From positions 16,586,872 to 16,650,871 of the forward strand of contig JAJEKV010000014.1 of assembly GCA_021234155.1 (NCBI GenBank): DNA of 64,000 nt, in the 5' to 3' direction. The position numbers and the translations under genes were made by a program. The notes beneath the pieces are model-generated. The model saw nothing but the letters and a program-made list of their open reading frames with translations, ran no database searches and was not told the DNA's origin. Positions 35,644-48,649 of the stretch are shown one piece after another. The number at the start of each line of letters is the position of its first letter. Position 1 is the stretch's first letter. The stretch comes from Isoetes taiwanensis. Lineage: Eukaryota; Streptophyta; Lycopodiopsida; Isoetales; Isoetaceae.

Positions 35644-37136
35644 AAAGGTGGCATAAATATGCAATCCTTATAAAGTTACTCGGAATATTGTAATCATGCA
35701 AACTTGAAATGTTGCCGGGTTGTTATAGGTTGGGCAAAGCTATAGTTACAAGAACTTTAGCTCTATTCAACCCTATAGGTTGGGACAAGAGTTCTATAAA
35801 AATAGCTATTTTGGTTTACATGAGGTGGTTACAATGAACATCTAAAACATTCTAGAAGATTCCCATAAGATTTCATTTTTATTAAACCACACTTCTTTAG
35901 CAGGGTTGCCTAACCCGAGATGCAAGATTTCCTGAAAATCTAGCCTATCCACATCGACACCACGTCAGCAAGCCTGCTATCACTGCTAGCCTTTTCCATC
36001 CGGCACTTCTACTTACCCATCGACGATGCCCGAAGTTCGGTTTTTTCACTCTCTTTTTTGACAGATCAACCAGAATCGACTCTCTGAAAGGCAATTTTCT
36101 GCATTCGGTTTTCGGCTCACAAGAAGATCTACATTTGACATTTTGTTCCACTGCAGGGTTGTCATCACTATTGGTGCTTCTTCTTGGGTTATACCACACT
36201 TACGGTAATCCATTTTACCGCAAATGATACTGTAAGTTTCACCTGTGCAAGATGTTGTTGTTTGCATTGTATCTATCTGTTTTCCTTTCCACTTCATCAT
36301 TGCTTAGCGTTTACTCAATTGTGGGTACATAAATGTGCAGGATATTTGGTTTGTTGTCTCCATCTCAGTTGATACAGTTCTGTTCATAAATCAATGATAT
36401 GGTTTAACGTTAACATCTGTCAATAAGCTCGGGGGAGTGGTCAATATAATTATGCAATAGGCGAAATCATATAGAGCTAGTATATATATACAAGAAAATT
36501 AATACGTCCTACGACGCATTGTTCCAGTTTTAGCATGTTCTTACGGTGTAAGGCCCTATAGTGCTCTAGATAACCAACGATTCTACTGAGATTCTCTTAG
36601 ATTCTCCTAGATTCTCTTAGAATTTTCTATTTTGATTGAGGTGCTTACCCATGAGCATTTAAAACCTTCTAAAATAATCTATTTTGGATCTGTGCAATAT
36701 TTTTAAAACATTTTCTATTTTTAGACTGAGGCGCTTGCCCTGAGCATCTAAAATATGTTTTTTTTCAAGATTTATATTGTACACCTTTATTATGAAACAT
36801 TTTAGAACATTTTATTGTCGCTCTTTGCAAAATCTTAAAAAAACTCTAAGATTTTATCAAGATTTTCTTAGATTCCCTTAGATATTATGAAGATTCCCTT
36901 AGATTCAATTAGATTTTAAGAGATTCCGTTAGACTTGTATATTTTCCTAGATTCTCTTACAATTTATGAGATTTCCTTATATTTCCTTTAATTCTCTTGG
37001 ATTCCCTTACATTCTAGAAATTTCTATTCTGGAACATTTTGAAACTTTCAAAACATCCTAGAATATTATAGTCTATTTTATCCTAATTACAACATTGTCC
37101 TTAAGTATATTTGAAACATAAATTTTTCGTAGAATT

Positions 37137-37200
37137 AATGCTTGGTCTAGTGGTTAGAGTGGGGGGTTTGGGGGGTTGAGGACCAGGGTTTGAATCCCCC
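37137..37200 (+). repeat. tRNA-like Pol III promoter module, copy 1
   Basis: A-box-like TGGTCTAGTGG and B-box-like GGTTTGAATCC about 40 bp apart, in the left arm of the foldback element. It looks like the head of a tRNA-derived SINE rather than a true tRNA gene, since no acceptor stem is visible. Confidence 0.6.
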
Positions 37201-38054
37201 CAATAACATAAATAAATTTTAAAAGCCTTTCCTTAAGGAACGAGCATTCAATATGAGCCTTAGGATCTTAGACTCGATCAACGATCAAGATCTCACCATA
37301 TAAAAGCAATATGAGCCGTAGGATCTATTACATATAATTCCCAAAGCCACGTGGACCGTAGGATGTGTCCCCAAGCCACGTGAGCCATCGGATCTTGGAC
37401 CGACGGTCAGGATCAGATCAATCTGGACCGCGGTACGCATATTATATGTAAACTCCCAGGCCATCTGGGCCGTAGGATACGTCCCAAACCCACGTGAGCC
37501 GTCGGATCTCGGATCAACGGACGGCCGGATAAGCGCGAAACATAAGAACATATATATGTTCTTATGTATCTAACATATATATGTTCTTATGTTTGTCCCA
37601 CTCAATCCGACCGTTGATCCGAGATCCTACGGCTCACGTGGCCTTGGGACATATCCTGCGGCCCAGATGGCTTGGGAGTTTGTTTGTAGATTATATGTAA
37701 GCGATCCTACGGTCCAGGTTGATTTGATCCTGATCGTCGGTCCGAGATCCTACGGCTCACGTTGCTTTGGGACACATCCTACGGTGCACATGGCTTTGGG
37801 AATTATATGTAATCGATCCTACGGTCTAGGTTGATTCGATCCTGATCGTCGATTCGAGATCTTACGGCTCACGTGGCTTGGCACATATCCTACGGTGCAC
37901 ATGACTTTGGGAATTATATGTAATAGATCCTATGGCTCATGTTGCTTTAATTATTGTCACGTGGTGAGATCTCGGCCCTTGATCGGGTCCAAGATCCTAC
38001 GGCCCAAGTTGAATGCTCATCCCTTAGGAAAAGGCTTTTAAAATTTTTATGATG

Positions 38055-38122
38055 TGTGGGGGATTCGAACCTTGGCCATTGACACCCCAGCCACCCATTC
38101 TAACCACTAGACCAAGCATTAA
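38055..38122 (-). repeat. tRNA-like Pol III promoter module, copy 2
   Basis: On the minus strand an A-box TGGTCTAGTGG and a perfect B-box GGTTCGAATCC, in the first right-arm unit. Confidence 0.6.
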
Positions 38123-39445
38123 TTTCATGCATAATTTATATTTCAAATATACTTAAGGGTAATGTTCCCATTAAGATTAAGATAAAATAATAATAATAAT
38201 AATAATGGAGACTATAACATTCTAGCTAGTTCAAGAAAGTTCTAGAATGCTCTGGAAGGCTCTAGAAAGTTCTAGAACATAAGAGAATCTAGGGGGATCT
38301 AAGAAAATTCTTCCAGAAAGTTCCAAATTGTTCTAATAAGTCTTAGAATGTTCTAGAATATAGGGGAATCTACGGGAATGTAAGGAAATCTAGGGAAATA
38401 CTTCCAGAAAGTTCTAGAATATATTGAAAGTCTTAGAATTTTCCAGAAAGTCTTAGAATGTTCTAAAAAGTTCTAGAATGTAAAGGAATCTAGAAGAATC
38501 TAATAGAATTTAAGAAAATCTCATAAAATGTAAGAGAACCTAGGAAAATATTTACAAGCCTAAGGGAATCTCTTAAAATCTGGGGGATCTAAAGGAATCT
38601 TCATAAAATCTAAGGAATCTAAGAAAATGTTGATGAAATCTTAGAGTATCTAAGGGAATCTTTATACAATCTCTTTGAATCTCATGTAATGTAAGGGAAC
38701 CTAGGGCAATCTCATAAAATCTAAAGGAATCTAAGAGGATCTTCATAGAATCTTGGAGAATCTAGGGAAATCTAATGGAATCTAGAGGGAATCTTATAAA
38801 ATTTAGAGAAATGCTCACGAAACCTCTAAGAGGACCTTGGTAGAATCTTAGAGAATCTATGAATTTAGAGTATTCTCAAGAGATTCTTTTAGAATGTAGG
38901 GCACGACAAGAACTTGCACGTAGGAACATGCTAAAACTAGAACATGCACCGTAGGTTATCTATCTAACATATATATGTTCTTATGTTTGTCCCACTCAAT
39001 CCGACCGTTGATCCGAGATCCTACGGCTCACGTGGCTTTGGGACGTATCGTACGGCCCAGATGGCTTGGGAGTTTGTATATAGATTATATGTAAGCGATC
39101 CTACGGTCCATGTTGATTTGATCTTGATCGTCAGTCCGAGATCCTACGGCTCACGTTGCTTTGAGACACATCCTACGGTGCACATGGCTTTGGGAATTAT
39201 ATGTAATAGATCCTGCGGTCCAGATTGTTCTTGATCCTGATCGTCGATCCAGGATCTTACGGCTCACGTGGCTTAGCACATATCCTACGGTGCACATGAC
39301 TTTGGGAATTATATGTAATAGATCCTATCGCTCATGTTGCTTTAATTATTGTTATGTAATGAGATCTCGACCCTTGATCGGGTCCAAGATTCTACGGCCC
39401 ACGTTGCTCATCCCTTAAGAAAAAGCTTTTAAAAGTTTCATGTTG

Positions 39446-39512
39446 TGTGGGGGATTTGAACCCTGGTCATCAACCCTCTAGCGCCCCATTCTAACCACTA
39501 GACCAAACATTA
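39446..39512 (-). repeat. tRNA-like Pol III promoter module, copy 3
   Basis: Minus-strand A-box TGGTCTAGTGG and B-box GGTTCAAATCC in the second right-arm unit. Confidence 0.55.
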
Positions 39513-40397
39513 ATTGTATGAATATTTATGTTTCAATTATACTTAAGGGTAATATTCTAATTAAGATAAAATAGAGTATAACATTCTAGCTAGTTCAAAA
39601 GAGTTTTAGAATGTGCTGGAAGGCTCTAGAAAGTTCTAGAATCTTCTAGAAAGTTCCAAAAACTAGAAAATTCTAGAACATAAGAGAATCTGGGGGGAAT
39701 CTAAGAAAATTCTTCCAGAAATTTCCAAATTGTTCTAATAAGTTCTAGAATGTTCTAGAATGTAGGGGAATCTATGGGAATGTAAGAGACTCTAGGGAAA
39801 TACTTCCAGAAAGTTCTAGGATATTTTGAAAGTCTCAGAATGTTCCGGAAAGTCTTAAAATGTTCTAGAAAGTTCTAGAATGTAAAGGAATCCAGGAGAA
39901 TCTAACGGAATCTAAGAAAATCTCATAAAATATAAGAGAATCTAGGAAAATATTTACGAGCCTAAGGGAATCTCTTAAAATCTAGGGGATCTAAGGGAAT
40001 CTTTGTAAAATCTAAGGGAATCTAAGAAAATGTTGATGAAATCTTAGAGTATCTAGGGGAATCTTTATAGAATCTCTTTGAATCTCATATAATGTAAGGG
40101 AACCTAGGGCAATCTCATAAAATCTAAAGGGATCTAAGGGAATCTAAGGGGATCTTCATAGAATCTTGGAGAATCTACGGAAATCTAATGGAATCTAGAG
40201 GGAATCTTATAAAATTTAGATGTATCTCCACGAAACCTCCAAGAGAACCTTGGTAGAATCTTAGAGAATCTATGAATTTAGAGTATTCTCAAGAGATTCT
40301 TTTAGAATGTAGGGCACGACAAGAACTTGCAGCATAGGAACATGCTAAAACTTGAACATGCACCGTAGGACGCATTAATTTTCTTGTATATATATAC

Positions 40398-42476
40398 AAG
40401 TTTATTAATATTTAGGGCCTACACATTTGGAGAAATTCGTGACAAAAATGTGTGAAACGTAACCTACAAAATATACCCAGTGCGAAAGACTCTCCTAGAT
40501 TCTTAAGATTCTACAGAGACTCCCCTAGATTTTCAAAACTATCCCAAGATTCCTCTATACTTCTCAAGATTCCATGTATATTCTCCTAGATTCTCTTCCT
40601 CAAGATTCTATGAAGATTCAAGATTGTCCCAAGATTCCTCTAGATTCTCCAAGATTCTTTGTAGATTCTCCTACATTCCCTTAGATTCTATATTGGTTCC
40701 CTTTCTAAGATTTTTCAAGAGTCTCAAAGATTTTAAAAAGATTTTCTTAGATTTCTCTAGACTCTCAAAGATTCTCCCTAGATTCCTCAAGATTCTATGT
40801 ACCTTCTCTTATATTCTATAAGATCCTATGTACATTTTTCTAGATTCTCCAAGATTCCATCAAGATTCCTCTACATTGTCAAAGATTTTATGAAGATTTC
40901 CTTGGATTCCTCTAGATTCGCAAAGCTTCTCTTGTGATTTCTATAGATTCCAATATTGTCTTGAGATTCCTTTAGATTCTCAAAGATTCCAGGGAGATTC
41001 CACCAGATTTAATTGAAGTACCATAGATTCCATTAAGATTCCAAGATTCACCCTGCAAAACATATACAGTGTGAAAGATTCTCTTGCATTCTTAAAATTC
41101 TACGGAGATTTCCTTAGATTTTCAAAGATTATCCCAAGATTCTTCTACATTCTCAAGATTCTATGTATATTCTCCTAGATTCCCCTAGATCATATGAAAG
41201 TCCTCAAGATTCTCCAGGATTCTATCGAGATTCCCCTCTATCACAAAAGATTCCTCTAAATTCCCCAGGATTTTATGTAGATTCTCCTACATTTCCTTAG
41301 ACTCCATGAAGATTCCCTTAGATTCTCCAAGATTCCTCTAGATTCTCTCAAGATTCCCATAGATTCCTCAAGAATCTATGTAGATTCTCGTAGACTCTCT
41401 AAGATCCTATGAAGATTCTCTTAGGTTCTCCAAGATTCCATCAAGATTCCCCTAGATTCTCAAAGTTTCCATCAGGGTTCCCCTAGATTCCCAAGGATCC
41501 TCTTAAGATTCACATGATTCCCCAAGATTCTATGTAGATTCTCCTAGATTCTCTAAGATCCTATCAAGATTTTGCTAGATTCTCAAGTATTCTATGAAGA
41601 TTCCCCGGATTCCCATAGATCCTCTTGAGATTTCCATAGTCCCTAAGATTCTCTTGAGATTCCTCAAAATTTTCAAAGACTATCCTAAGATTCCTATAAT
41701 TCCTTAAGAATCCATCTAGATTCTCTTAGCTTCCCTTACATCTTATGAGGACACCCCTAGGTTCTCAAAGATTCTCTCAAGAATCCCATAGATCCCCCAA
41801 GATTCTATGTAGATTCTCCTAGATTCTCTAAGATCTTATGAAGATTCCCCTAGATTCTCAAAGATCCTTTTGAGATTCCACTAGATTCCCTAAGATTGTA
41901 TTGAGATTCCTCTAGATTTCTCAAGATCCCATGAAGATTCCTCTAGATTCTTTTAAATTACCATAGGTTTTGTAAAATTCTAAGAAGATTCCTTTAGATT
42001 CTCTAAGATTCCCTAGATTCTAAGAAATTTTATGAAGATTCCCTTAGATTCCTCTAGATTCTCTTAATATTCTCATAGATTCCCAAGATTCTATGTAGAT
42101 TCTCCTAGATTCTCTAATCCTATGAAGATTCCCCTAGATTCTCTAAGATTCCATCAAGATTCCCCTAGATTCTCAAAGATTTATGAAGATTCCACTGGAT
42201 TCCTCTAGATTCGCAAAGATTCTCTTGTGATTCCTATAGATTCCTAAAGATTCTAATAAGGTTCCTCTAGATTCTCAAAGATCCCAGAAAGATTCCCCTA
42301 GATTCTCTTAGTGTACTATAGATTTCGTTAAGATTTATGAAGATTCCATTGGATTCCACTAGATTCGCAAAGATTCCCTTGTGATTCCTACAGATTCTTT
42401 AAGATTCTATTGAGATTCCTTTAGATTCTCAAAGATCCCAGCAAGATTCCCCTAGATTCTCTTATTATCCGATCAA
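40398..42476. repeat. Degenerate AGATTCY..CTAGATTCTC minisatellite
   Basis: About 2 kb built from short modules such as AAGATTCTATGTAGATTC, CTCCTAGATTCTCTAAGATC and CATCAAGATTCCCCTAGATT, all in one orientation. Related modules in both orientations fill the arms of the adjacent foldback element, so the array probably derives from it. No spacer regularity of a CRISPR type. Confidence 0.85.
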
Positions 42477-43850
42477 GTTGGCATCAACTATGACAAAACA
42501 GTGCCCAAGCACCACTCATTGAAAAGCTCTCGACGAGAGGAATTCAACGGCATGGGGCTCACCTTAATCCGACCCCTCTAGTGCAAGTTACGGGCCTTTG
42601 AATGTGATTAAGAAAAAGGAAGCTTCCGTGAAAGTCCATCCAATAAATGCTTTGCCACCTCATTACATTTTTATTAATGAGGATGCCACCTCACCTCATT
42701 TAAAAGAAAAAATGTAATTTAATATAAAAACTTAATGACTAGGATTTATCCTAACCTTTTGATCTAACGGCTAAGATCTAATACACCAAATCACCTTTAA
42801 GGAACCTTCCTTGCACCTTTCCTACAGAAATCAAAGGCTATGATTTCGCCTTCCCCTTTGATCCGACAGTTCATAGATATGGTGCATGCCCCCATGCATG
42901 TACACACATCTAAAAGTATGGCCAAGATTTAACCCCTAAAATGGAAATGAGCAACCGATGTGTCCCACACATCAAAGTGTGTTTATCTACACTTATATAA
43001 TTGATTTTAGCCAGATTCGATTCCAATATTCTTTGGATTCCTGTCCGGGGGAAAAAATCGAGAGAGAAAATTTTTTGGAGAAAAATTGCAGAGGAAGCCA
43101 CGTTTTTTTGCTTATCCGCTTCGGAGGAATCCCACGCATCTGATGTTCTCGCCGAGGCTCTGCTTTCTCTAGTTTGCTCTGCCCCATTCCGGCGAGCTCT
43201 GCACCCAGCTGAATGTTTCGCCCTTGCATTGTGCCATTTTATTTGGAATGGTCTACATCGAAGACATTCATGGATCGAGTGCAAGGGATCCGGTCTACAC
43301 GGAGCTACGGAATGCCGATCTAAAGGTTTCTTGATTTGTTGCTCCAGTTGCGCACAAAACAGGGTTATCTCATTTGCTCCGGTCTGTGTTTTGTTGTCTG
43401 CCATATTTTTGTCAAATTTTCCAAAGTTTTTGGGTTGCCCCTAGGGGGGCAAACCCTCGTTTGTATGGGGTTGTGGCATATCCTGAGTATATGCTGGAAT
43501 ATACTCAGAATATGTTGATGACTGCTCCAAACCGACTGTACAGTGTAAACTCGCGGTCACCTGCGTTTTCGATCCGCGGATGTTTCAACCGGTAACTGGC
43601 AAGGAATTATGTTGCCACTCTTTCTTATACAGAATTCTCTTTTTTCTCTGCTGCGATAATAGATATGGAGCTGCACCTTGTTTCCATTGACTTGCAGGGC
43701 TGCCGTTGATTTGATCGTAAGATCAACTGTTCAGATATGAAGAAGGCTGAAGACAGAAGGTGAGAAACATTCCTTTCAAGCTTGAAATGAGGCAGAAACC
43801 TTGTGATCGTCGTTAATAATAAGGATGTGGCTGATGGAGCTATGGCGATT
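42477..43850. other. Unassigned stretch with overlapping open frames
   Basis: Plus (43001-43444) and minus (42910-43404) frames overlap and neither is recognised. A purine-rich GAGAGAGAAAA leader-like segment near 43060 could be a 5' UTR. Repeat copy b begins at 43431. Confidence 0.35.
43431..43610 (+). repeat. Dispersed hairpin-bearing repeat, copy b
   Basis: TGGGTTGCCCCTAGGGGGGC, then CTGAGTATAT-GCTGGA-ATATACTCAG, then TTGATGACTGCT; the similarity with copy a continues to the GTAACTGGCA at about 43592. Confidence 0.75.
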
Positions 43851-43859
43851 CTAGGAAGA

Positions 43860-46020
43860 CAAGGAGATAAATATTATTGCCAGAAGCGTTGCAGATTTGC
43901 AAGAGGGACCCTTTCTTCTGATCCAAGTGTTCCAGAGTATTATAAACTGCTATTGCGATGGGATGGTACAAGCTCTTTTCATTCATCCAATATTGTTTCG
44001 GTTTCTTTGGAGCTTGAGAAATGCTATGGCTCTATCGGAAGGTAAGTTCCTGCATTCCTATATTGTTTATGAGCATAATTCACAATCCTTTGTCCAAAGC
44101 TGTATTTTAGAAATGTATGCCAACTGTGGTGCATTTGAAGAAGCAGGAAGTGTTCTTGATCAACTGTGTTGTAACAGCACATTTCCCATGGAATACTATG
44201 ATTAGGTCTTTTGTTAGATACGGGAAGGCTGAGGAAGCATTGAGGCAAATGTTACTAAAAGGCGTAAAAGCTGACAAGCAAACGTTTATTGCTGTTCTTG
44301 GTGCATGTTGCAGCCCTTTACTTCTGGAAGGAAGAAAAATTAATGTCTGCATCGCAAAGAGTAGATATGAAGATGACATGATCATTGAAACTGCTCTTCT
44401 AAGTATGTATGGTAGGTGTGGGAGTTTAGAAGTTGCTGGCAAGGTGTTTGACAGAATGGTCAAAAAGGATGTAGTTACATGGAATGCAATGATTGCCATG
44501 TATGCCCTGCATGGATTTCAAAGAGAACTCGCTTTCAAAGAGAACTCGATGTTCTTGTTTACAAGATGAAACTAATAGGCATTTTTCCTGACAAAGTAAC
44601 TCTTCTTAACATACTGAATGCCCTTCAAAGCCCTATAGATCTACCTCAAGGAAGGTGGATACATATGGAAATGATAGATATCAAAATAGTGCCAGATGAT
44701 GTCATTGGCACAGCTCTTATCAACATGTATGGTAAGTGTAGCTGTTTAGAAGAGGCACTAAATGCATTTGAAGGGTTTGCAAAGCTGAATGTGGCCCCAT
44801 GGAATGCTCTAATTGGAATATATGCAAAATGCCTGTGGAGAGGAGGCTATTGCACTGTTTCATCGTATGATGGATTCCAAGACTGTTAGACCAGATAAGA
44901 TTACATGGATTAGCATTTTGAATGCCTGTGATGGCATAGCAGCCCTGGGAAATGCAAAGATGATGCATGCATGCATTATGGTTGATGGAAACGACAGCAA
45001 CATTATTGTGAAAAATGCAATTGTTAGCATGTACGGTAGGTGCAATAATGTGGAAGATGCACAACTGGTTTTCAAGAAAATGTCTAGGAAGGATGCATTA
45101 TCATGGACAGCCATGATAACTATGCATGCTCAAGAAGGAGATTATAATCAGGCATTCGAGATCTTCCACAAAATGCATGCTCAAGGGGTGACGCCAGATG
45201 AAATTACATTTCTTTGCATTCTTGATGCTTGTTGTGGTACAACATTTTTAGCTGAGTGTAAAAGAGCACATGCATATATTATTCAAAGTGGATTTGAGTC
45301 CAACGTTGTTATTGCAACTGACCTTGTTAATGCATATGGAAAATGTGGGAGTACAGATGTGGCTTTGAGGCTTTTTAGTAGAATAGGTAAAAAAAAATGT
45401 AGTATCATGGAATGCAGTTATTGCATCATGTGCTCAAAATCACAATGATTTGGGTGCCCTCTATCTTTTCCAGTGGATGCAGTCATTACATTTGTTAGTT
45501 GCCTTGAGGCATGTGCTTCAATTAGTAGTATTGGATTAAGCAAGCTCATGCATGGCTCTATCGTAAGAAGTGGCTTGACACCCAATGTCGTTATTCACAG
45601 TACCATCATTCATATGTATGGAAAATGCGGAAGCACTGAGGATGCAAGAGAAGTATTCAGTAAGATGGAAGTAAGAGATGCTATCACATGGAATGCCATG
45701 ATTGGTGTGTATGGGCAAAATAACAATATCACTGAAGCACTTCAACTCCTTGAAGATATGCAGTTGGAAGGAATGCCTCAAGACAAGTTTACAAACATAT
45801 GTTAGCATAATTGATGGCTGTACCAATTCGGCAGCAATAGCAAAAGGGAGACGAATGCATGTACATGTTGTGAGTGGTGGACTTACCTCTGACATTGTAG
45901 TTGGTAATGCCCTTTCTAAACATGTATAGCAAGCGTGGTGATTTACAGGAGACACAAATAGTATTTGACACAATGCTTGACCGCAATGTGGTATCATGGA
46001 ACGCTGTCACTCTGGCAAAA
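43860..46020 (+). pseudogene. PLS-type pentatricopeptide repeat (PPR) protein, multiply frameshifted
   Basis: PPR motifs run almost end to end but in changing frames, with breaks near 44170, 44540, 44860, 45400, 45800 and 45920. Typical units are readable: LLSMYGRCGSLEVAGKVFDR, KKDVVTWNAMIAMYA, GTALINMYGKCSCLEEAL, SWTAMITMHAQEGDYNQAFE, DLVNAYGKCGSTDVALRLF and HMYGKCGSTEDAREVFSKM. Alternating P, L and S motifs point to the organelle RNA-editing PPR class, but the C-terminal E/DYW domain is not reached; the frame dies near 46050. At least six frameshifts make it a pseudogene. It is bracketed by copies b and c of a dispersed repeat. Confidence 0.92.
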
Positions 46021-46623
46021 AATTATTTGGCCATCGGAAAGCTCATTTTGTCATAATCTCAGAAATTTCTTTGATCATAGAAAAACTAATTCTACCCTAA
46101 TTTGTTTGTTTTAGATTTATCTTTACCCCAAATACCTTCAGCTGAACATTTTTCTTAGACTAATATCTTATTTTAAAGAGGAAGGAGCAACAATCACCTT
46201 TCAAACACGTTCAAGGAGGAAAAGGATGATCAAGCTCAATTTTTGGGACTCCCATTCTTTGGATTAGGCTAGCCAAGCAGCCTTCCTTTTACAGGCATCG
46301 AGATACTGACAAGTATAGATCTTGAGCATCTAGAGCTTTGCAACATCATCTCTACTAGAATGACGCAGAGGTAAAGTGCTTCTTCCATCTTTAAATGGTA
46401 ATTTATCATCATAATACGAAGTTGCTCCTGCTATCCAGAGTGATTTTGTAAAGTTTACAGTAAGTTTGCATTCATTGGGCTTAAAGCACTCCCTTGCATG
46501 TAGTAAGAATGCCACTGAACGAAGTTGCATCTCTTCAGAAATTTGCACCTTGTATAAACTCATTTTATTATGGCTTACAATTATTTACAATTACATTGGC
46601 AAATGCTTTTTTCAATTTCTTTT

Positions 46624-46718
46624 TGGGTTGCCCCTAGGGGGCAAACCCTTGTTTATGTGGGTTTGTAGCATATCCTAAGTATATGCTAGAATATACCTCA
46701 GATATGCTGATGACTGCT
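46624..46718 (+). repeat. Dispersed hairpin-bearing repeat, copy c
   Basis: TTGGGTTGCCCCTAGGGGGC start, TAAGTATATGCTAGAATATAC core and TGATGACTGCT end, slightly diverged from copies a and b. Confidence 0.75.
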
Positions 46719-46960
46719 ATTTAAGTTCTTCAAGCCTGACTTCTTTTCACAACCAAGGTGAGATGTTGCAAAAAAGGCAGCTTTAGGTTAGGTTGTGACA
46801 ATATGTAAGGGCCTTTCTATGGCCTCCATCTTTGCATTTGAAGATTTGTCATACATTTGAACTCCCCATGCTCTAAGTGATTTAGAGTTCTAGAGGATAT
46901 CTATAGTTCTTTTATGAAACTCTTGCAGCTCTATAGTTCTTATAAGCACTTTTTATGCAG

Positions 46961-47512
46961 TGAAAGTGCCAAAAGATGCATATATGATGGATTTTCTTTC
47001 TTCTGAAAGAGGGGACGAACATGGTGGACTGTATGACAACAGGAGTGGCCTAGATTATCACATTCCTGTGATTGGAGGCGTAGTGAAAGAACCACCCATG
47101 AACATTGTTCATATTGCAGTTGAGATGGCACCCATTGCTAAGGTATTTGATCCCTTACTTTCGCACAGATTGCTTTCACTCTGTCATATTAGGTACCCTC
47201 CGTTAGTTCCATTCTGCTTATTTTGTTATATGGAAAGGATGTTACTAAGAGTAATGTTGTTCTTTACAAAACATTTTTGGTTGAATGAGTGGATGGAGGT
47301 GTGCATTTCTTTCTGCATGCCAATTTCTTTCCATTTGATCTGTCTTCAATATAAGGATAAATTTTGTTTTTGGCTTGAAGACTGAATTTATTAAGTTTTA
47401 AAAGGTTGGAGGACTTGGGGATGTCGTCACAAGCCTTTCACGAGCACTGCAGGAATTGGGGCATAACGTAGAAGTTATAGTACCAAAATACGACTGCCTA
47501 AAGTACAATTAT
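46961..47512 (+). pseudogene. Starch synthase III fragment (two exons)
   Basis: Exon 1 (46961-47142) follows ATGCAG and ends before GTATTT. It encodes the entry to the catalytic domain, with KDAYMMDFLSSERGDEHGG, YDNRSGLDYHIPV and NIVHIAVEMAPIAK. Exon 2 (47405-47512) encodes VGGLGDVVTSLSRALQELGH and a VIVPKYDC motif, ending before GTAAGG. K-V-G-G-L-G is the ADP-glucose-binding loop of GT5 starch synthases, and the YMMDF and HIPV context is SSIII-like. No later exons were found in the following 5 kb. It is either a captured fragment or a gene interrupted by insertions; both exons are open. Confidence 0.85.
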
Positions 47513-48640
47513 GTAAGGATTTGCATATACACATGATTTAAATTTCATTAGTCAACAACAGTTGGTTGCTGTGTCTGAGGGATAAGTATTACAGTTGTTT
47601 GAGTCAAACATGAGGCAAGTTCAATGTTATGCTGGCCGTGGCTAAACAACACAATTTATACTAGATACAATTACAATTAACAAGAGGTATATGTTCCTCT
47701 GTTGGCTTTTAAACCACACCATCTAACGTTGTTTCTATTGCCAATTGAGACCATCAGATGAATGAGATGACATCAAGTTCATTCAATGTGATTCAAAGGC
47801 ACTTCTCCACAAAATCTGCTATCCTCTTATTTCAGATATGATAACATTATGTTTCTCTTCTTATACATCATTTATTTGATCCACATTCTATTATAAAGTA
47901 ATGCTTCAGTCCATAATGCATAGGAAGATCAGAAATATGTGTATGATTAAGGTTGAGAAAGCTTATTAAAGACTTTATAAACGCTTTTTGTTGAAAAGTA
48001 AGATACATTGCAGTGAAAGTCTATGGCATATGGCTCCCAAGAGGATGCGCCAGGTTAAATTGCATGCCAGAAGTCATCCAGTATTGGTTGCACATAGGGC
48101 TAGCATGTTTTAGCTGAAATGTTGGGTGTTTAGAGGTCTCTCCATGAGTTAGATGTAAAAGATGTTTGGGCAATAGTATTTGTTTTTTGTATCACATGTT
48201 TATCATTATTCTCGAAAATATGGAAATGGAGTTTTCCAACCTTAGATCCATTTAGTTCAATTTTGTAGGTTCATAACTGTGATCGTTTTGGCTTAATATC
48301 AAACCTTATTTAAGAAGAGTTGGACAAAAGAAATGTTCGTGGCGGCCATAAACTTATTACATTGCAACGCAACATTGTTAGACGGCTCAGGGTTTTATGG
48401 CACAGGGAGGTACTCGGCTCAGCAAATCGTTCTGTCTGCTTTGGAAGTCGAATATTTGAGAGGTACATGGCTTTTCAAATCGTTTGCTAAAAATCTCAAA
48501 GTCGAATAGCTATTTAGATTGTGCAAGCCAAATACATTGAAAAAGTTCTGTTCGCCATCTCTAAAGTCGCATTTCTTGTCGTAAATAGCTCGATTGATAG
48601 TTTTGTTCCTAGTCAGCTCCAATACAGGTATGATTTCTTC
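47513..48640. other. No recognised gene
   Basis: AT-rich, intron-like sequence after the starch synthase exons, with one TIR-like motif at 48326. Confidence 0.5.
48326..48347. repeat. Single TIR-like end (AAAAGAAATGTTCGTGGCGG)
   Basis: Matches the right end of the small element at 55409-55681. No partner end found nearby. Confidence 0.5.
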
Positions 48641-48649
48641 TTCCAGTTC

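Larger units (their letters stand above)
36480..40397. mobile_element. 3.9-kb foldback element with a duplicated right arm
   Basis: Ends are inverted copies: the left end reads TATATATATACAAGAAAATT at about 36481 and the same sequence occurs reversed at 40378-40397. The left arm (36480-37566) is inverted relative to a right unit that is present twice in tandem (37567-38959 and 38960 to about 40360, period 1393 bp). The arms contain degenerate GATCCTACGGCTCACGT modules, a tRNA-like Pol III box module and TCTAGA/GGAATCTA-rich arrays. No transposase is visible. Short frames inside are repeat artefacts. Confidence 0.8.

Noticed and set aside
37137-37200. A functional tRNA gene
   Set aside because: A and B boxes are present but no acceptor stem or anticodon arm can be folded, and copies sit in repeat arms.
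37285-39418. Repeated ORFs reading VDPRSYGSRG in the foldback element
   Set aside because: They are translations of the GATCCTACGGCTCACG repeat modules, in several frames and both strands.
40398-42476. CRISPR-like repeat array
   Set aside because: Repeats are degenerate with no unique spacers of constant length, in plant nuclear DNA next to a foldback element with the same modules.
42910-43444. Overlapping 164- and 147-residue ORFs on opposite strands
   Set aside because: Neither has a recognisable domain; both strands open in a GC-richer island is a common artefact.
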